Both the position numbers and the translations under genes were made by a program. A DNA stretch of 64,000 bases from an uncultured Verrucomicrobiae bacterium (GTDB taxonomy: Bacteria > Verrucomicrobiota > Verrucomicrobiia > Limisphaerales > UBA1100), in NCBI GenBank assembly GCA_937775205.1, contig CALKBX010000003.1, positions 91,830-155,829 on the forward strand, given 5' to 3'. A model generated the notes under the pieces. That model was not told the DNA's origin. It saw only the letters and a list, made by a program, of their open reading frames with translations, and did not search any database. Of the stretch, positions 26,042 through 33,023 are shown one piece after another. The stretch's first letter is position 1. Every line of letters starts with the position of its first letter.

Positions 26042-27543
26042 AGATACGAATGCTAATTGTCCCTCTCACGCTGTCCCTGATTGCCGGGCCAGCTTTGGCT
26101 GAGATTGTGATCAAACCCGTCCGCAGCGGGAACACCAACACCAATCGTCCCGGCATTGTTGTGCCCGGCCCGGCAGATTCTGGCTTTCGCGGAACGCGCC
26201 AGAAACCTCAGGTGCTCGAACTGCTAAACGGCGACCGCCTCCAAGGAACCTTTGTGGATTTTCACTTGGACACCGGGGCTACCTGGCGTCATCCAGCGTC
26301 AAAAAATGATTTAAAATTTGACGCCGCCAGCATCTCAACCGTCCATCTGAACCCGCGCGGCGCGCTGAATTTGCCGGCCGGACAAAACTGCACCGTGAAA
26401 TTTCGCACTGGCGACGAGTTGGTGGGGCAACTTGTGGAGATCAATAAAACCCATGTGATCCTCAGTGCGTGGTACAGCAGCAACAGCTTGCGCATTCCGC
26501 GTGAAAAAATACTTTCCATCCATCCCGGATCACGCAGTGGCGGCGCAATTTTTGATGGCCTCACCGGTCTACAGGGTTGGGTCCAATCAGGCAAAAACAT
26601 AGGAGCCCAAAACATGCAGTTTAAAGGCAATATTCAGATTCGGGGCGGGTTTGGCCGTGTCGGCGCAGCCGCGGGGTGGCAATACTCCAACAACTCATTT
26701 GTTTCCCATGCCTCCGGTTCGCAAATCGGGCGCAATCTTGAAAAGCTGCCAGACTCCGTGAGCGTGGAATTTGACCTCTCATGGGCCTCCTCGCCCAGCC
26801 TTGTGGTCTACCTCTTTGCCGACCAGTTAAAACCCCATAAGGGTAATGCCTACATCGTTCAAATCAACAATTCAGCCAGTTGCATGATGATGAAAGCGCC
26901 AAGCAGTCAAATCAGCCTCGGCAACCAAAGTATGACCACCCTGCTCCGAGGCAAAACCAAAGCGCACTTCGTCATCTCAGCCGATCGTAAAAACAAAACT
27001 ATCATGCTCACCATGGACGGCAAGATGGTGAAAAAATGGACCCACACCTCCGCGCCATTGGGGGGCAAAGGCAAGGGCATCATGTTCGTCACCCAAACCA
27101 CCGGCATGATGCGCATTAGCAAAATGCGCGTCACTCATTGGGATGGTGAAGTGCCCAAGGGAAACACTTTTTCAAATGCGGGTGACGAATCTATGGACGT
27201 CATTGGCACCTCCACCGGCAAAGTCAAAGGTGAGCTAAAGGGGTTGCGGGGCGGTAAAGTGAACTTCAATGCCACCGAAAGTTTGGGTTCAGTGTTGGAG
27301 GTGTCCCTAGAAAAAATTAATTTCATCAGCTTTGCCGGTGCCAAGCCTGAAAAACGGAAGCTGGAAATCGGCGATGTGCGCGCGACCTTTTCCACCGGCG
27401 GAGAATTTATTTTCCGGCTGGATCATTGGACTGCTGACCGCGTCACCGGCATGAGCCCATCCATCGGCCGCGTTGATTTTGACCCCGCAGTTTTTTCCTC
27501 CCTGCAGCTCAACCTCAACAAAAAGCGCGGCGAGGACTACTAA
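26038..27543 (+). CDS. Secreted LamG-like protein, paralogue B
   Basis: 501 residues with a signal peptide (MKIRMLIVPLTLSLIAGPALA). It has the same order as its upstream neighbour: LLNGDRLQGTFVDFHLDTGA and KFRTGDELVGQLVEINKTHV repeats, a jelly-roll-like middle (SVEFDLSWASSPSLVVYLFA ... SADRKNKTIMLTMDGKMVKK), then VKGELKGLRGGKVNF. The pair clearly arose by tandem duplication and has diverged widely. The start overlaps the previous stop (ATGA). It is the last gene of the operon; no obvious terminator follows. Confidence 0.7.
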   Translation: MKIRMLIVPLTLSLIAGPALAEIVIKPVRSGNTNTNRPGIVVPGPADSGFRGTRQKPQVLELLNGDRLQGTFVDFHLDTGATWRHPASKNDLKFDAASISTVHLNPRGALNLPAGQNCTVKFRTGDELVGQLVEINKTHVILSAWYSSNSLRIPREKILSIHPGSRSGGAIFDGLTGLQGWVQSGKNIGAQNMQFKGNIQIRGGFGRVGAAAGWQYSNNSFVSHASGSQIGRNLEKLPDSVSVEFDLSWASSPSLVVYLFADQLKPHKGNAYIVQINNSASCMMMKAPSSQISLGNQSMTTLLRGKTKAHFVISADRKNKTIMLTMDGKMVKKWTHTSAPLGGKGKGIMFVTQTTGMMRISKMRVTHWDGEVPKGNTFSNAGDESMDVIGTSTGKVKGELKGLRGGKVNFNATESLGSVLEVSLEKINFISFAGAKPEKRKLEIGDVRATFSTGGEFIFRLDHWTADRVTGMSPSIGRVDFDPAVFSSLQLNLNKKRGEDY

Positions 27544-27612
27544 CCCTCGGTGAATATCGCGGGGACAACTCCGCATAACCGCCTCTTGTTTCCAGTCCTG
27601 CTCGGGTGTTTT

Positions 27613-27891
27613 ATGCCCGCGATGACCACTTCCTCCACCAACACAGTCGCCACCGCCACCCGCCGCCGATCCATCGCCCGCATCAGCAGCGATGAGTTTG
27701 ATGTACTCCAAAAACTCGGCGAAGACCGCGTGACACTTAACCTCGACATCACCCTCAAGCCCGTCACCTGGATCGCCCTCCAAAAATACGCCCTCAAGCA
27801 CGAGTGCACCCTTGCCGAATCCGTCGAAAACGGCCTTGAGGAATCTGCCGAAGTGGCCGATTGCCTCCACCTTTGTCTGGGCGGCGAATAA
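27613..27891 (+). CDS. Small protein of unknown function
   Basis: About 92 residues from ATG 27613 (ATG 27622 or GTG 27550 also possible). It contains an Ala/Thr-rich basic head (TSSTNTVATATRRRSIARIS) and a helical tail (WIALQKYALKHECTLAESVE) with three Cys. There is no signal peptide or recognised domain. It ends six bases before the convergent hydroxylase gene. It is probably real, but there is no homology-like signature to support it. Confidence 0.4.
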   Translation: MPAMTTSSTNTVATATRRRSIARISSDEFDVLQKLGEDRVTLNLDITLKPVTWIALQKYALKHECTLAESVENGLEESAEVADCLHLCLGGE

Positions 27892-27897
27892 TTCCGT

Positions 27898-28482
27898 TCA
27901 GCTCCGCAACCGCGTCCCCAGCATCCAATCCCACAGCGGCGTGGACACGCCAAAATTTCCCGCACGCCCATGCGCGTGATGCGTCAGATGATGCCGACGC
28001 ACATATTTGCCCAAACGCGATTGCGGATCTCGGTGGTGCATCGCGTAATGAACATATTCATATGCCAAATAACCCGCCAAGAAAAATCCCACAAACACCG
28101 CAAATGCCCGCACCGGCACGAGCCAGAAAAATAGCGCCAGAAAGGGCAGTAAAATAAACGCAGCATTCACCGGCGGCACCAGCGTGTGGATCGGTTCATC
28201 CTGCGCATCGTGATGCACCCCGTGCGCGAACTGCGCCCAACGGCTCAGCCGCTCCACGCGCCCCGGCGGATGCAATAAAAACCGGTGCACCAAATACTCC
28301 ACCAAAGACCACACCAACAAAGCCGCCGCGCCAATCGCGGATGTCATCGCCAAATCCAGCGAATGCGATACCACTCCCCAAACGATGCACGCCACCGCAA
28401 TCGGCCCCCACAACGCCAACGGTAAAGCCGGATGAAAAACTCCCAGCCACGGCCAGCCAGCTTTTACAATTTGCGTTTTCAT
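27898..28482 (-). CDS. Fatty acid hydroxylase / sterol desaturase family membrane protein
   Basis: 194 residues. It has four to five hydrophobic helices and the di-iron His clusters of the family: EYLVHRFLLH, then HGVHHD, then YVHYAMHH, then RRHHLTHH. The family uses O2 and a di-iron centre to hydroxylate or desaturate acyl chains in membranes. The length suits FA2H-type bacterial proteins. Its ATG (28482-28480) overlaps the stop of the upstream AhpD-like gene (28481-28479), so it is translationally coupled to read-through of that gene's internal TGA. Confidence 0.85.
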   Translation of the reverse strand: MKTQIVKAGWPWLGVFHPALPLALWGPIAVACIVWGVVSHSLDLAMTSAIGAAALLVWSLVEYLVHRFLLHPPGRVERLSRWAQFAHGVHHDAQDEPIHTLVPPVNAAFILLPFLALFFWLVPVRAFAVFVGFFLAGYLAYEYVHYAMHHRDPQSRLGKYVRRHHLTHHAHGRAGNFGVSTPLWDWMLGTRLRS

Positions 28483-29030
28483 TTTCGCGGTGCCATCCCT
28501 TCCTCCAAATCCACCCCCAACCCCTCCGCGATGCGGTTGATGTAATTAAAATACCCAATCACCTGCGCCGCGTCGCTGATCGCTTCATCCGAAAAACCCG
28601 CCGCGCGCAGTCCCTCCACATCCGCCGCGCCCGCCTCCCCCAAACGCAACGTCAATTTCTCCGCCCAAGTGCACAGTGCCACGTCCGCCTTAAGTAGCCC
28701 GGCCTTTCGCCAGTCATGCTTCAAATGCTCCGTCTGCTCCGCGTTTCGCGACTCCGCCCGGAAGTCTTCCCCGTGCGATTCTGTTCAGTAATGGCAATGA
28801 TTAGTCGCCGACACCACCACTGCCAGCATCTCCCGTTGCCCCCGCGACAGATCCGATTTCCCGAACATCACCGCCCCGTACATCTCCATCGAAATCTTTA
28901 ACGCCCCCGGACTCCGGCTCATCACCTTCAAAATTTCATAAACCCGTCCCGCACGACGTTCCGCCTGCGTATATACCCCCGCCAAAACCCCTTCCGCCGA
29001 GTCCGGCTTAATCACCCCAATGAATGCCAT
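28479..29030 (-). CDS. AhpD-like peroxidase-related protein with in-frame UGA (candidate selenoprotein)
   Basis: The minus-strand frame from ATG 29030 reads MAFIGVIKPDSAEGVLAGVY, typical of the peroxidase-related CMD/AhpD family start. It continues to VVVSATNHCHY and then TGA at 28787-28785. The same frame carries on without any other stop as TESHGEDFRAESRNAEQTEH and KAGLLKADVALCTWAEKLTL, then ends in MAPRK at 28479. Across the TGA the motif is Cys-His-Tyr-[UGA]-Thr-Glu-Ser-His-Gly, which matches CxxCxxxHG with UGA at the second redox cysteine. The length would be about 183 residues, usual for the family. A hairpin follows the UGA (separate entry). The stop overlaps the hydroxylase start. The alternative is a Cys-to-stop mutation or sequence error. 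No Sec machinery lies in the window. Confidence 0.7.
28750..28787 (-). promoter_or_regulatory. Putative bacterial SECIS element after the in-frame UGA
   Basis: The hairpin begins 18 bases after the UGA (28787-28785): GACTTC (28766-28761), loop CGGGC (28760-28756), GGAGTC (28755-28750), six pairs including one G-U. An outer TCGC/GCGA pairing is possible. Bacterial SECIS elements typically lie immediately 3' of the UGA with the apical loop about 16-37 bases away and a G in its first two positions; both hold here. A competing 4-bp hairpin (GGAA-GAC-TTCC) exists. Confidence 0.5.
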
Positions 29031-29127
29031 GCCCAATTGTACCATTCGATCACGCGGAATCAATTCAATCCCAATCATGCTGACTTGAATTGAGGCCATG
29101 ATTCCCGTAAACAAACCAGAGCAAATG

Positions 29128-29169
29128 GCGGTGCGGTGGAATTGCTAGACACAGGGGACTTGAAATTCC
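29128..29169 (+). pseudogene. 5' fragment of a tRNA-Leu gene
   Basis: GCGGTGCGGTGGAATTGCTA followed by GACACAGGGGACTTGAAATT matches the 5' half of a class II tRNA-Leu: acceptor 5' strand, D arm GGTGGAATTGxTAGACAC, and an anticodon stem-loop start. Nothing downstream supplies the variable arm, T arm or acceptor 3' strand. The gene is therefore truncated in the anticodon arm, as happens when an element integrates into or deletes a tRNA gene. Confidence 0.5.
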
Positions 29170-29420
29170 ATTTATATGTTCTACCTTGTCCAATATAGTA
29201 CTGTTTTTCTGGGTTAATCCGTTTCGGCCCCTACCTGCTTACCGATACAAAAGTGGCACAAAAAGTGGCAGGGCCAACCGGGGGAGGGGGGTGGCCCATC
29301 GATTCTTGCGGGCAAAGCGTTGACGCGGACAGATTGTTTTCGCAATAGGCGGTTCTCGTTGCTACATCCCATTATAATCTTTCTGATTTATTGTAGTAGG
29401 TGGGTGCGAGCAGTTTCCTG
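29170..29420. other. Intergenic stretch at left edge of accessory region
   Basis: No supported gene. It holds a near-direct repeat, CAAAAGTGGCA then CAAAAAGTGGCA, near 29248-29271 and G-rich sequence after it. It lies between the tRNA fragment and the first lipoprotein of the accessory region, so it may contain an old attachment junction; this is inference. Confidence 0.35.
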
Positions 29421-29494
29421 TAGGGTCGCGGCATATGAAACAAATTCTATTGATGATTGCGGTGGGGGCGTTGGTTGGGTGTGGGAAGAAAACC
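29421..29494 (+). repeat. Dispersed leader module, copy A (signal-peptide part only)
   Basis: TAGGGTCGCGGCATATG at 29421-29437 and the next 55 bases match the 3' end and signal-peptide part of the module seen at 30353. The conserved 35 bases upstream (CAACAGCATTTACACCAGAG and following) are absent here. This is the most diverged copy. Confidence 0.7.
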
Positions 29495-30325
29495 ACTCCG
29501 GCGGAACCTGAAGCCAATGCCGAACCCAAGGCGGTGGCAAAGATTCCCACCAACGCTATTGTCAACACGCTGGGGATGCCTTTCGTGCCGGTGAAGGGGA
29601 CGGAGGTTGCGTTTTGCGTTTGGGAAACGCGGGTGAAGGATTACGCGGCGTACGCGGCGGCGAATTCGGGCGTGGATGCGAGCTGGAAAAATCCCTCAGT
29701 TTTAGGGATAAACATTGCCCAGAAAGAGACCCACCCGGTAGTGAACGTGAGTTGGAACGATGCGAATGCATTTTGCACATGGTTAACGCGGAAGGAACGT
29801 GCGGAAGGGGAAATCACCGCCAGCCAACGCTACCGCTTGCCAACGGATGCGGAATGGAGCGTGGCCGTGGCCGTGGGGTTGGGCCGGGCGACGGGAAACT
29901 TGCCGAAAAATAAAGACATGGGAGTTGGCGTGTACCCATGGGGCACGCAGTGGCCGCCACCGACGGGGGCGGGGAATTATGCGGATACGGCGTGCAAATT
30001 AGAATTTGGCACAAAATACAAAGCGAAGATCGGGGGTGATTTACCGGTCATAGAAGGCTACACCGACGGGTTTACTTACACCTCGCCCGTGGGCAGCTTT
30101 GCCGCCAACAAGTTTGGCCTCCACGACTTAGGCGGCAACGTGTGGGAATGGTGTGAAGACTGGCATGACCCAGCATCTCAAATAAACCGTGTGGTGCGCG
30201 GTGCGTCTTGGCTCGGCAACGGTCCCGGCAACCTGTTGTCGTCCTACCGCCCCCGCTACGCCCCCGATGATCGCGACATGATCATCGGTTTTCGGTGTGT
30301 GTTGGTGGGTGGTTCCGGTGGGTGA
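29435..30325 (+). CDS. Lipoprotein with SUMF1/formylglycine-generating-enzyme-like domain
   Basis: 296 residues. The lipoprotein signal MKQILLMIAVGALVGCGKK is shared with other module genes. A Glu/Ala linker follows, then a C-type-lectin-like SUMF1 fold: GMPFVPVKGTEVAFCVWETR, then HPVVNVSWNDANAFCTWL, then YRLPTDAEWSVA, then GLHDLGGNVWEWCEDW, then GFRCVL. In true formylglycine-generating enzymes two active-site Cys are needed near the C-terminus. Here GFRC is kept but the stretch after RGASW (LGNGPGNLLSSYR) has no Cys. As a cell-surface lipoprotein it is unlikely to activate the nearby sulfatases; a binding role is more likely. Confidence 0.8.
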   Translation: MKQILLMIAVGALVGCGKKTTPAEPEANAEPKAVAKIPTNAIVNTLGMPFVPVKGTEVAFCVWETRVKDYAAYAAANSGVDASWKNPSVLGINIAQKETHPVVNVSWNDANAFCTWLTRKERAEGEITASQRYRLPTDAEWSVAVAVGLGRATGNLPKNKDMGVGVYPWGTQWPPPTGAGNYADTACKLEFGTKYKAKIGGDLPVIEGYTDGFTYTSPVGSFAANKFGLHDLGGNVWEWCEDWHDPASQINRVVRGASWLGNGPGNLLSSYRPRYAPDDRDMIIGFRCVLVGGSGG

Positions 30326-30352
30326 GGTTGGCTTCGTTACCTTATGGCCTTG

Positions 30353-30460
30353 CCTCCCCCAACAGCATTTACACCAGAGCCGGTGAGGCGTAGGGTGGCG
30401 GGCATGAAACAGATTCTCTTGATGATTGCAGTGGTGGCGTTGGTGGGGTGCGGGAAGAAA
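30353..30460 (+). repeat. Dispersed leader module, copy B (complete)
   Basis: A complete copy: C-rich start, CAACAGCATTTACACCAGAG, CCGGTGAGGCGTAGGGTGGC, GGGC, then ATG at 30404 and 57 bases coding MKQILLMIAVVALVGCGKK. TTTACA (30368-30373) and TAGGGT (30391-30396) are 17 bases apart and TAGGGT ends 7 bases before the ATG. This fits a sigma-70-type promoter giving a leaderless or nearly leaderless mRNA. No Shine-Dalgarno better than GGGTGG is present. Confidence 0.8.
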
Positions 30461-30685
30461 GAATCTGTTCAACCCTCCGCATCCAATCCCAAAGCCACCA
30501 AACCTGAGCCGACCAAAGCCAAGACAACCGCAGGAACCAAGCTATGGGAATTTGAAACGGGAGGTGGTGTGTATTCCTCCCCCGCCATCGGATCTGATGG
30601 CACGGTTTACGTCGGGTCACATGACAACAAGCTCTATGCCATCAATGGTAAGAGCGGGGTCAGGGGTAAGTTGTACTCTGACTGA
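30404..30685 (+). CDS. Short lipoprotein with one PQQ/WD-like propeller blade, truncated
   Basis: 93 residues. The module signal peptide ending in LVGC is followed by a Lys/Thr/Pro linker, then TKLWEFETGGGVYSSPAIGS and DGTVYVGSHDNKLYAINGKS. That is a single PQQ-type beta-propeller blade that would normally be repeated six to eight times. The frame then ends in GVRGKLYSD right before the DUF1552 gene. It looks like a propeller lipoprotein cut after its first blade, perhaps by insertion or deletion at about 30660. Whether the stub is made is unknown. Confidence 0.65.
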   Translation: MKQILLMIAVVALVGCGKKESVQPSASNPKATKPEPTKAKTTAGTKLWEFETGGGVYSSPAIGSDGTVYVGSHDNKLYAINGKSGVRGKLYSD

Positions 30686-30690
30686 GCGTT

Positions 30691-32049
30691 ATGAATATTG
30701 GTGCTGATAAATCGTCTACTGAAAATATGAAAATGGGTGTTGATCGAAGAAGGTTTCTGAAGGGTGCAGGGGTAGCGATTGCGCTTCCGATGCTGGAGTC
30801 TTTGGCCCCGTTGCGCGGTGCGGCCCCAGTCAAGAAGCCAGTGAAGCGTTTCGTTTGCCTGTCCAACAACTATGGAGTTTACCAGAAGGCCTTCTTTCCC
30901 GATTTCAGTCAGGCTGGAGCCGGCTATGATATGCCTGAGACGCTCAAGGCACTGGAAAAGCACCGTAAAGACATCACCTTGTTTCAGAATCTCGACCACG
31001 GCTTCACCGGCGGTCACCAAGGCGTTCCAGTGCTGCTCAGTGGTGTACGCCCCGTTCTTGCTCACAATTATGCCGAGGGAAACATCAGCCTTGATCAGAA
31101 ATTGGCTGAGTATCATGGTGCGGCCACACGCTTTCCATCCATGACCCTCGGGGTCCGGGAACGCAACCTTCTTAGCTTTACCCGTACCGGGGTGCAGGTG
31201 CCCAGTATTGACATGCGCGCGGCTTACCGGGCCATGTTCTTCGAAGACACGCCGCAGAAAAGGGCTACGCAGTCCGAGCGCTTCAAGCGGCAGAACAGCA
31301 TCCTCGATGTGGTGATGGGACAGGCCAAATCCTTGAACCGGGAACTTGGCAAGCAAGACCAACAGAAGCTTGAGGAATATCTCGATTCCGTTCGCACTCT
31401 GGAAAAGAAAATCGACCAGCAGCAGCCCTGGCTCAATCGCCCCAAGCCGGAAACCGATGTGCCTGAACCCAAGCCGGGCAACCGGACCGAGGAGCAACTC
31501 AAGGCCATGATGGAAATCATCGCTCTCGCCCTGCAGACTGACTCAACGCGTGCAATCACCTGTGTCAGCGGTTTTGCCAATGGTGACTTTGGCCTCAATG
31601 GTGGCTATCACGGCTTCTCTCATCACGGTGAACGTCCTGAACCGGTTGCGGCTTTGAAAAAGATCGAAGGTTTCCAGATCGCAATGATGTCTTACCTGAT
31701 TGACCTGCTCAAGGCGCAGGGCGATCCGATTAATGGCGGGACGCTTCTCGATCACACTTCCATTTTATACGGCTGCGGGATGGCCGCAGGCGGACATTCC
31801 ACCAGAAACCTACCGTTGATCTTGGCAGGCGGTGGCTTCAAACATGGCGATCATAAAGTTTATCCGGGGCCGATTTTGAAAGGTGCCAAGAATCCTCAAA
31901 GGCTGGTTGGTAAGGATCAACGTTTAGCGGAGGGAGTTTCCGAAGTGCCGGCCGCCAACCTGTTGCTTTCGATTCTCCACAGGTCCGGGCTGGAGATTGA
32001 CCGATTTGGATCGAGCACGGGTAGCCTGACTGGCTTGGAATGGTCGTAG
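30691..32049 (+). CDS. DUF1552 family protein with twin-arginine signal
   Basis: 452 residues. The N-terminal export signal has the Tat-like VDRRRFLKGAGVAIALPMLE. The rest follows the DUF1552 pattern: VKRFVCLSNNYGVYQKAFFP, then LSGVRPVLAHNYAEGNISLD, then GGYHGFSHHGERPEPVAA, then LDHTSILYGCGMAAGGHSTR. DUF1552 proteins are usually encoded beside DUF1592 cytochrome-like proteins in PVC bacteria, as here; their function is not established. An internal ATG at 30727 is an alternative start. The gene begins 6 bases after the truncated propeller lipoprotein. Confidence 0.88.
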   Translation: MNIGADKSSTENMKMGVDRRRFLKGAGVAIALPMLESLAPLRGAAPVKKPVKRFVCLSNNYGVYQKAFFPDFSQAGAGYDMPETLKALEKHRKDITLFQNLDHGFTGGHQGVPVLLSGVRPVLAHNYAEGNISLDQKLAEYHGAATRFPSMTLGVRERNLLSFTRTGVQVPSIDMRAAYRAMFFEDTPQKRATQSERFKRQNSILDVVMGQAKSLNRELGKQDQQKLEEYLDSVRTLEKKIDQQQPWLNRPKPETDVPEPKPGNRTEEQLKAMMEIIALALQTDSTRAITCVSGFANGDFGLNGGYHGFSHHGERPEPVAALKKIEGFQIAMMSYLIDLLKAQGDPINGGTLLDHTSILYGCGMAAGGHSTRNLPLILAGGGFKHGDHKVYPGPILKGAKNPQRLVGKDQRLAEGVSEVPAANLLLSILHRSGLEIDRFGSSTGSLTGLEWS

Positions 32050-32105
32050 GCCAGCGTGAAGGACGACGTACCTGTTGTCGTCTTTCATGAACGAATAAAT
32101 TCATC

Positions 32106-33023
32106 ATGAGATCATTAAACTTTTCATTCGTTCGGCGATGGCGAGGCCTTTTCCCATGTTGTGAAGTCGTTCTCACAACTCTATTGTTTTGCTCGTTTGC
32201 CCGTGCGGATGATTCATTGGTCAAACTGAAGCCCTTCCTTAAACAGTACTGTTTTGAATGCCACGGTTCCAAAAAGCAGAAGGGAGATATCCGCTTTGAC
32301 ACTCTCGGCAAGGATATGACAAAGCATGAGACTTTGGAAATCTGGCAGGGGATTCTCGATCAACTCAACCTCGACGAGATGCCACCCAAAAAGCAACCGC
32401 AGCCTACGCGAGCGGAGGTGGAACCGGTGGTTGACACATTGACCCGCACACTTGCACTGGCCTACGAAAAAGCGCACAGCACGGGGGGGCAGACCGTGCT
32501 GCGACGTCTGAACCGGCACGAGCTGCGCAATACATTGCGCGATTTGCTTTACCTTGAAGGCGCGGATTATCGCCCGGATGCTGCGGGTTCCCGGTTGATA
32601 GACAATAACGGCAACGGCAGCGTGGAGCGAACGGGTAGCGACCCGTTACGTTTCTTCCCGGAAGACGAGGAGGAGGAAGGCTTCTTCAATCAGGGCGACA
32701 AACTGGTCATGTCCGATTTCCTGCTGAAGCTGATTTTGGGTGCAGTGGAAGAAACGCTCGCGCAGGCCACCCATCTCGAATTGAAACCGAAGGTGGAAAC
32801 GAAACGCTTTGCCGGTCACCTGATCAAGGGCAAAGGCCAAGGCGAACATGTGATCGAAGCGGTCTCACGCGCGACCAATCCAGACTATGATATGATGGTT
32901 CAGGGTTATGAGCGTTTTGGTCGCCTGGCTCCGACCGATTTGCGAAACGGGGTTGGCTTTTCTGCGCACTACCGCATTACCGTCGAAGCCTCCGCTCATA
33001 ATCTCACAGCACTCCTGGGATGA
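32106..33023 (+). CDS. DUF1592-type haem-binding protein, N-terminal part before a frameshift
   Basis: About 298 family-like residues. A signal peptide is followed by a cytochrome-type motif KQYCFECHGSKKQKGDIRFD (CxxCH), then the DUF1587 region TVLRRLNRHELRNTLRDLLY and onward to GVGFSAHYRITVEASAHN. The frame then leaves the family sequence (LTALLG). Continuation is in the +1 frame from about 33000 in the next entry, so one extra base near 33000 splits the gene. The family is implicated in extracytoplasmic electron transfer or oxidation, but its activity is not known. It pairs with the DUF1552 gene upstream. Confidence 0.85.
   Translation: MRSLNFSFVRRWRGLFPCCEVVLTTLLFCSFARADDSLVKLKPFLKQYCFECHGSKKQKGDIRFDTLGKDMTKHETLEIWQGILDQLNLDEMPPKKQPQPTRAEVEPVVDTLTRTLALAYEKAHSTGGQTVLRRLNRHELRNTLRDLLYLEGADYRPDAAGSRLIDNNGNGSVERTGSDPLRFFPEDEEEEGFFNQGDKLVMSDFLLKLILGAVEETLAQATHLELKPKVETKRFAGHLIKGKGQGEHVIEAVSRATNPDYDMMVQGYERFGRLAPTDLRNGVGFSAHYRITVEASAHNLTALLG

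Noticed and set aside
29435..30325. SUMF1-domain lipoprotein as the activator of the sulfatases
   Set aside because: It is exported as a lipoprotein and lacks one of the two catalytic Cys of formylglycine-generating enzymes.
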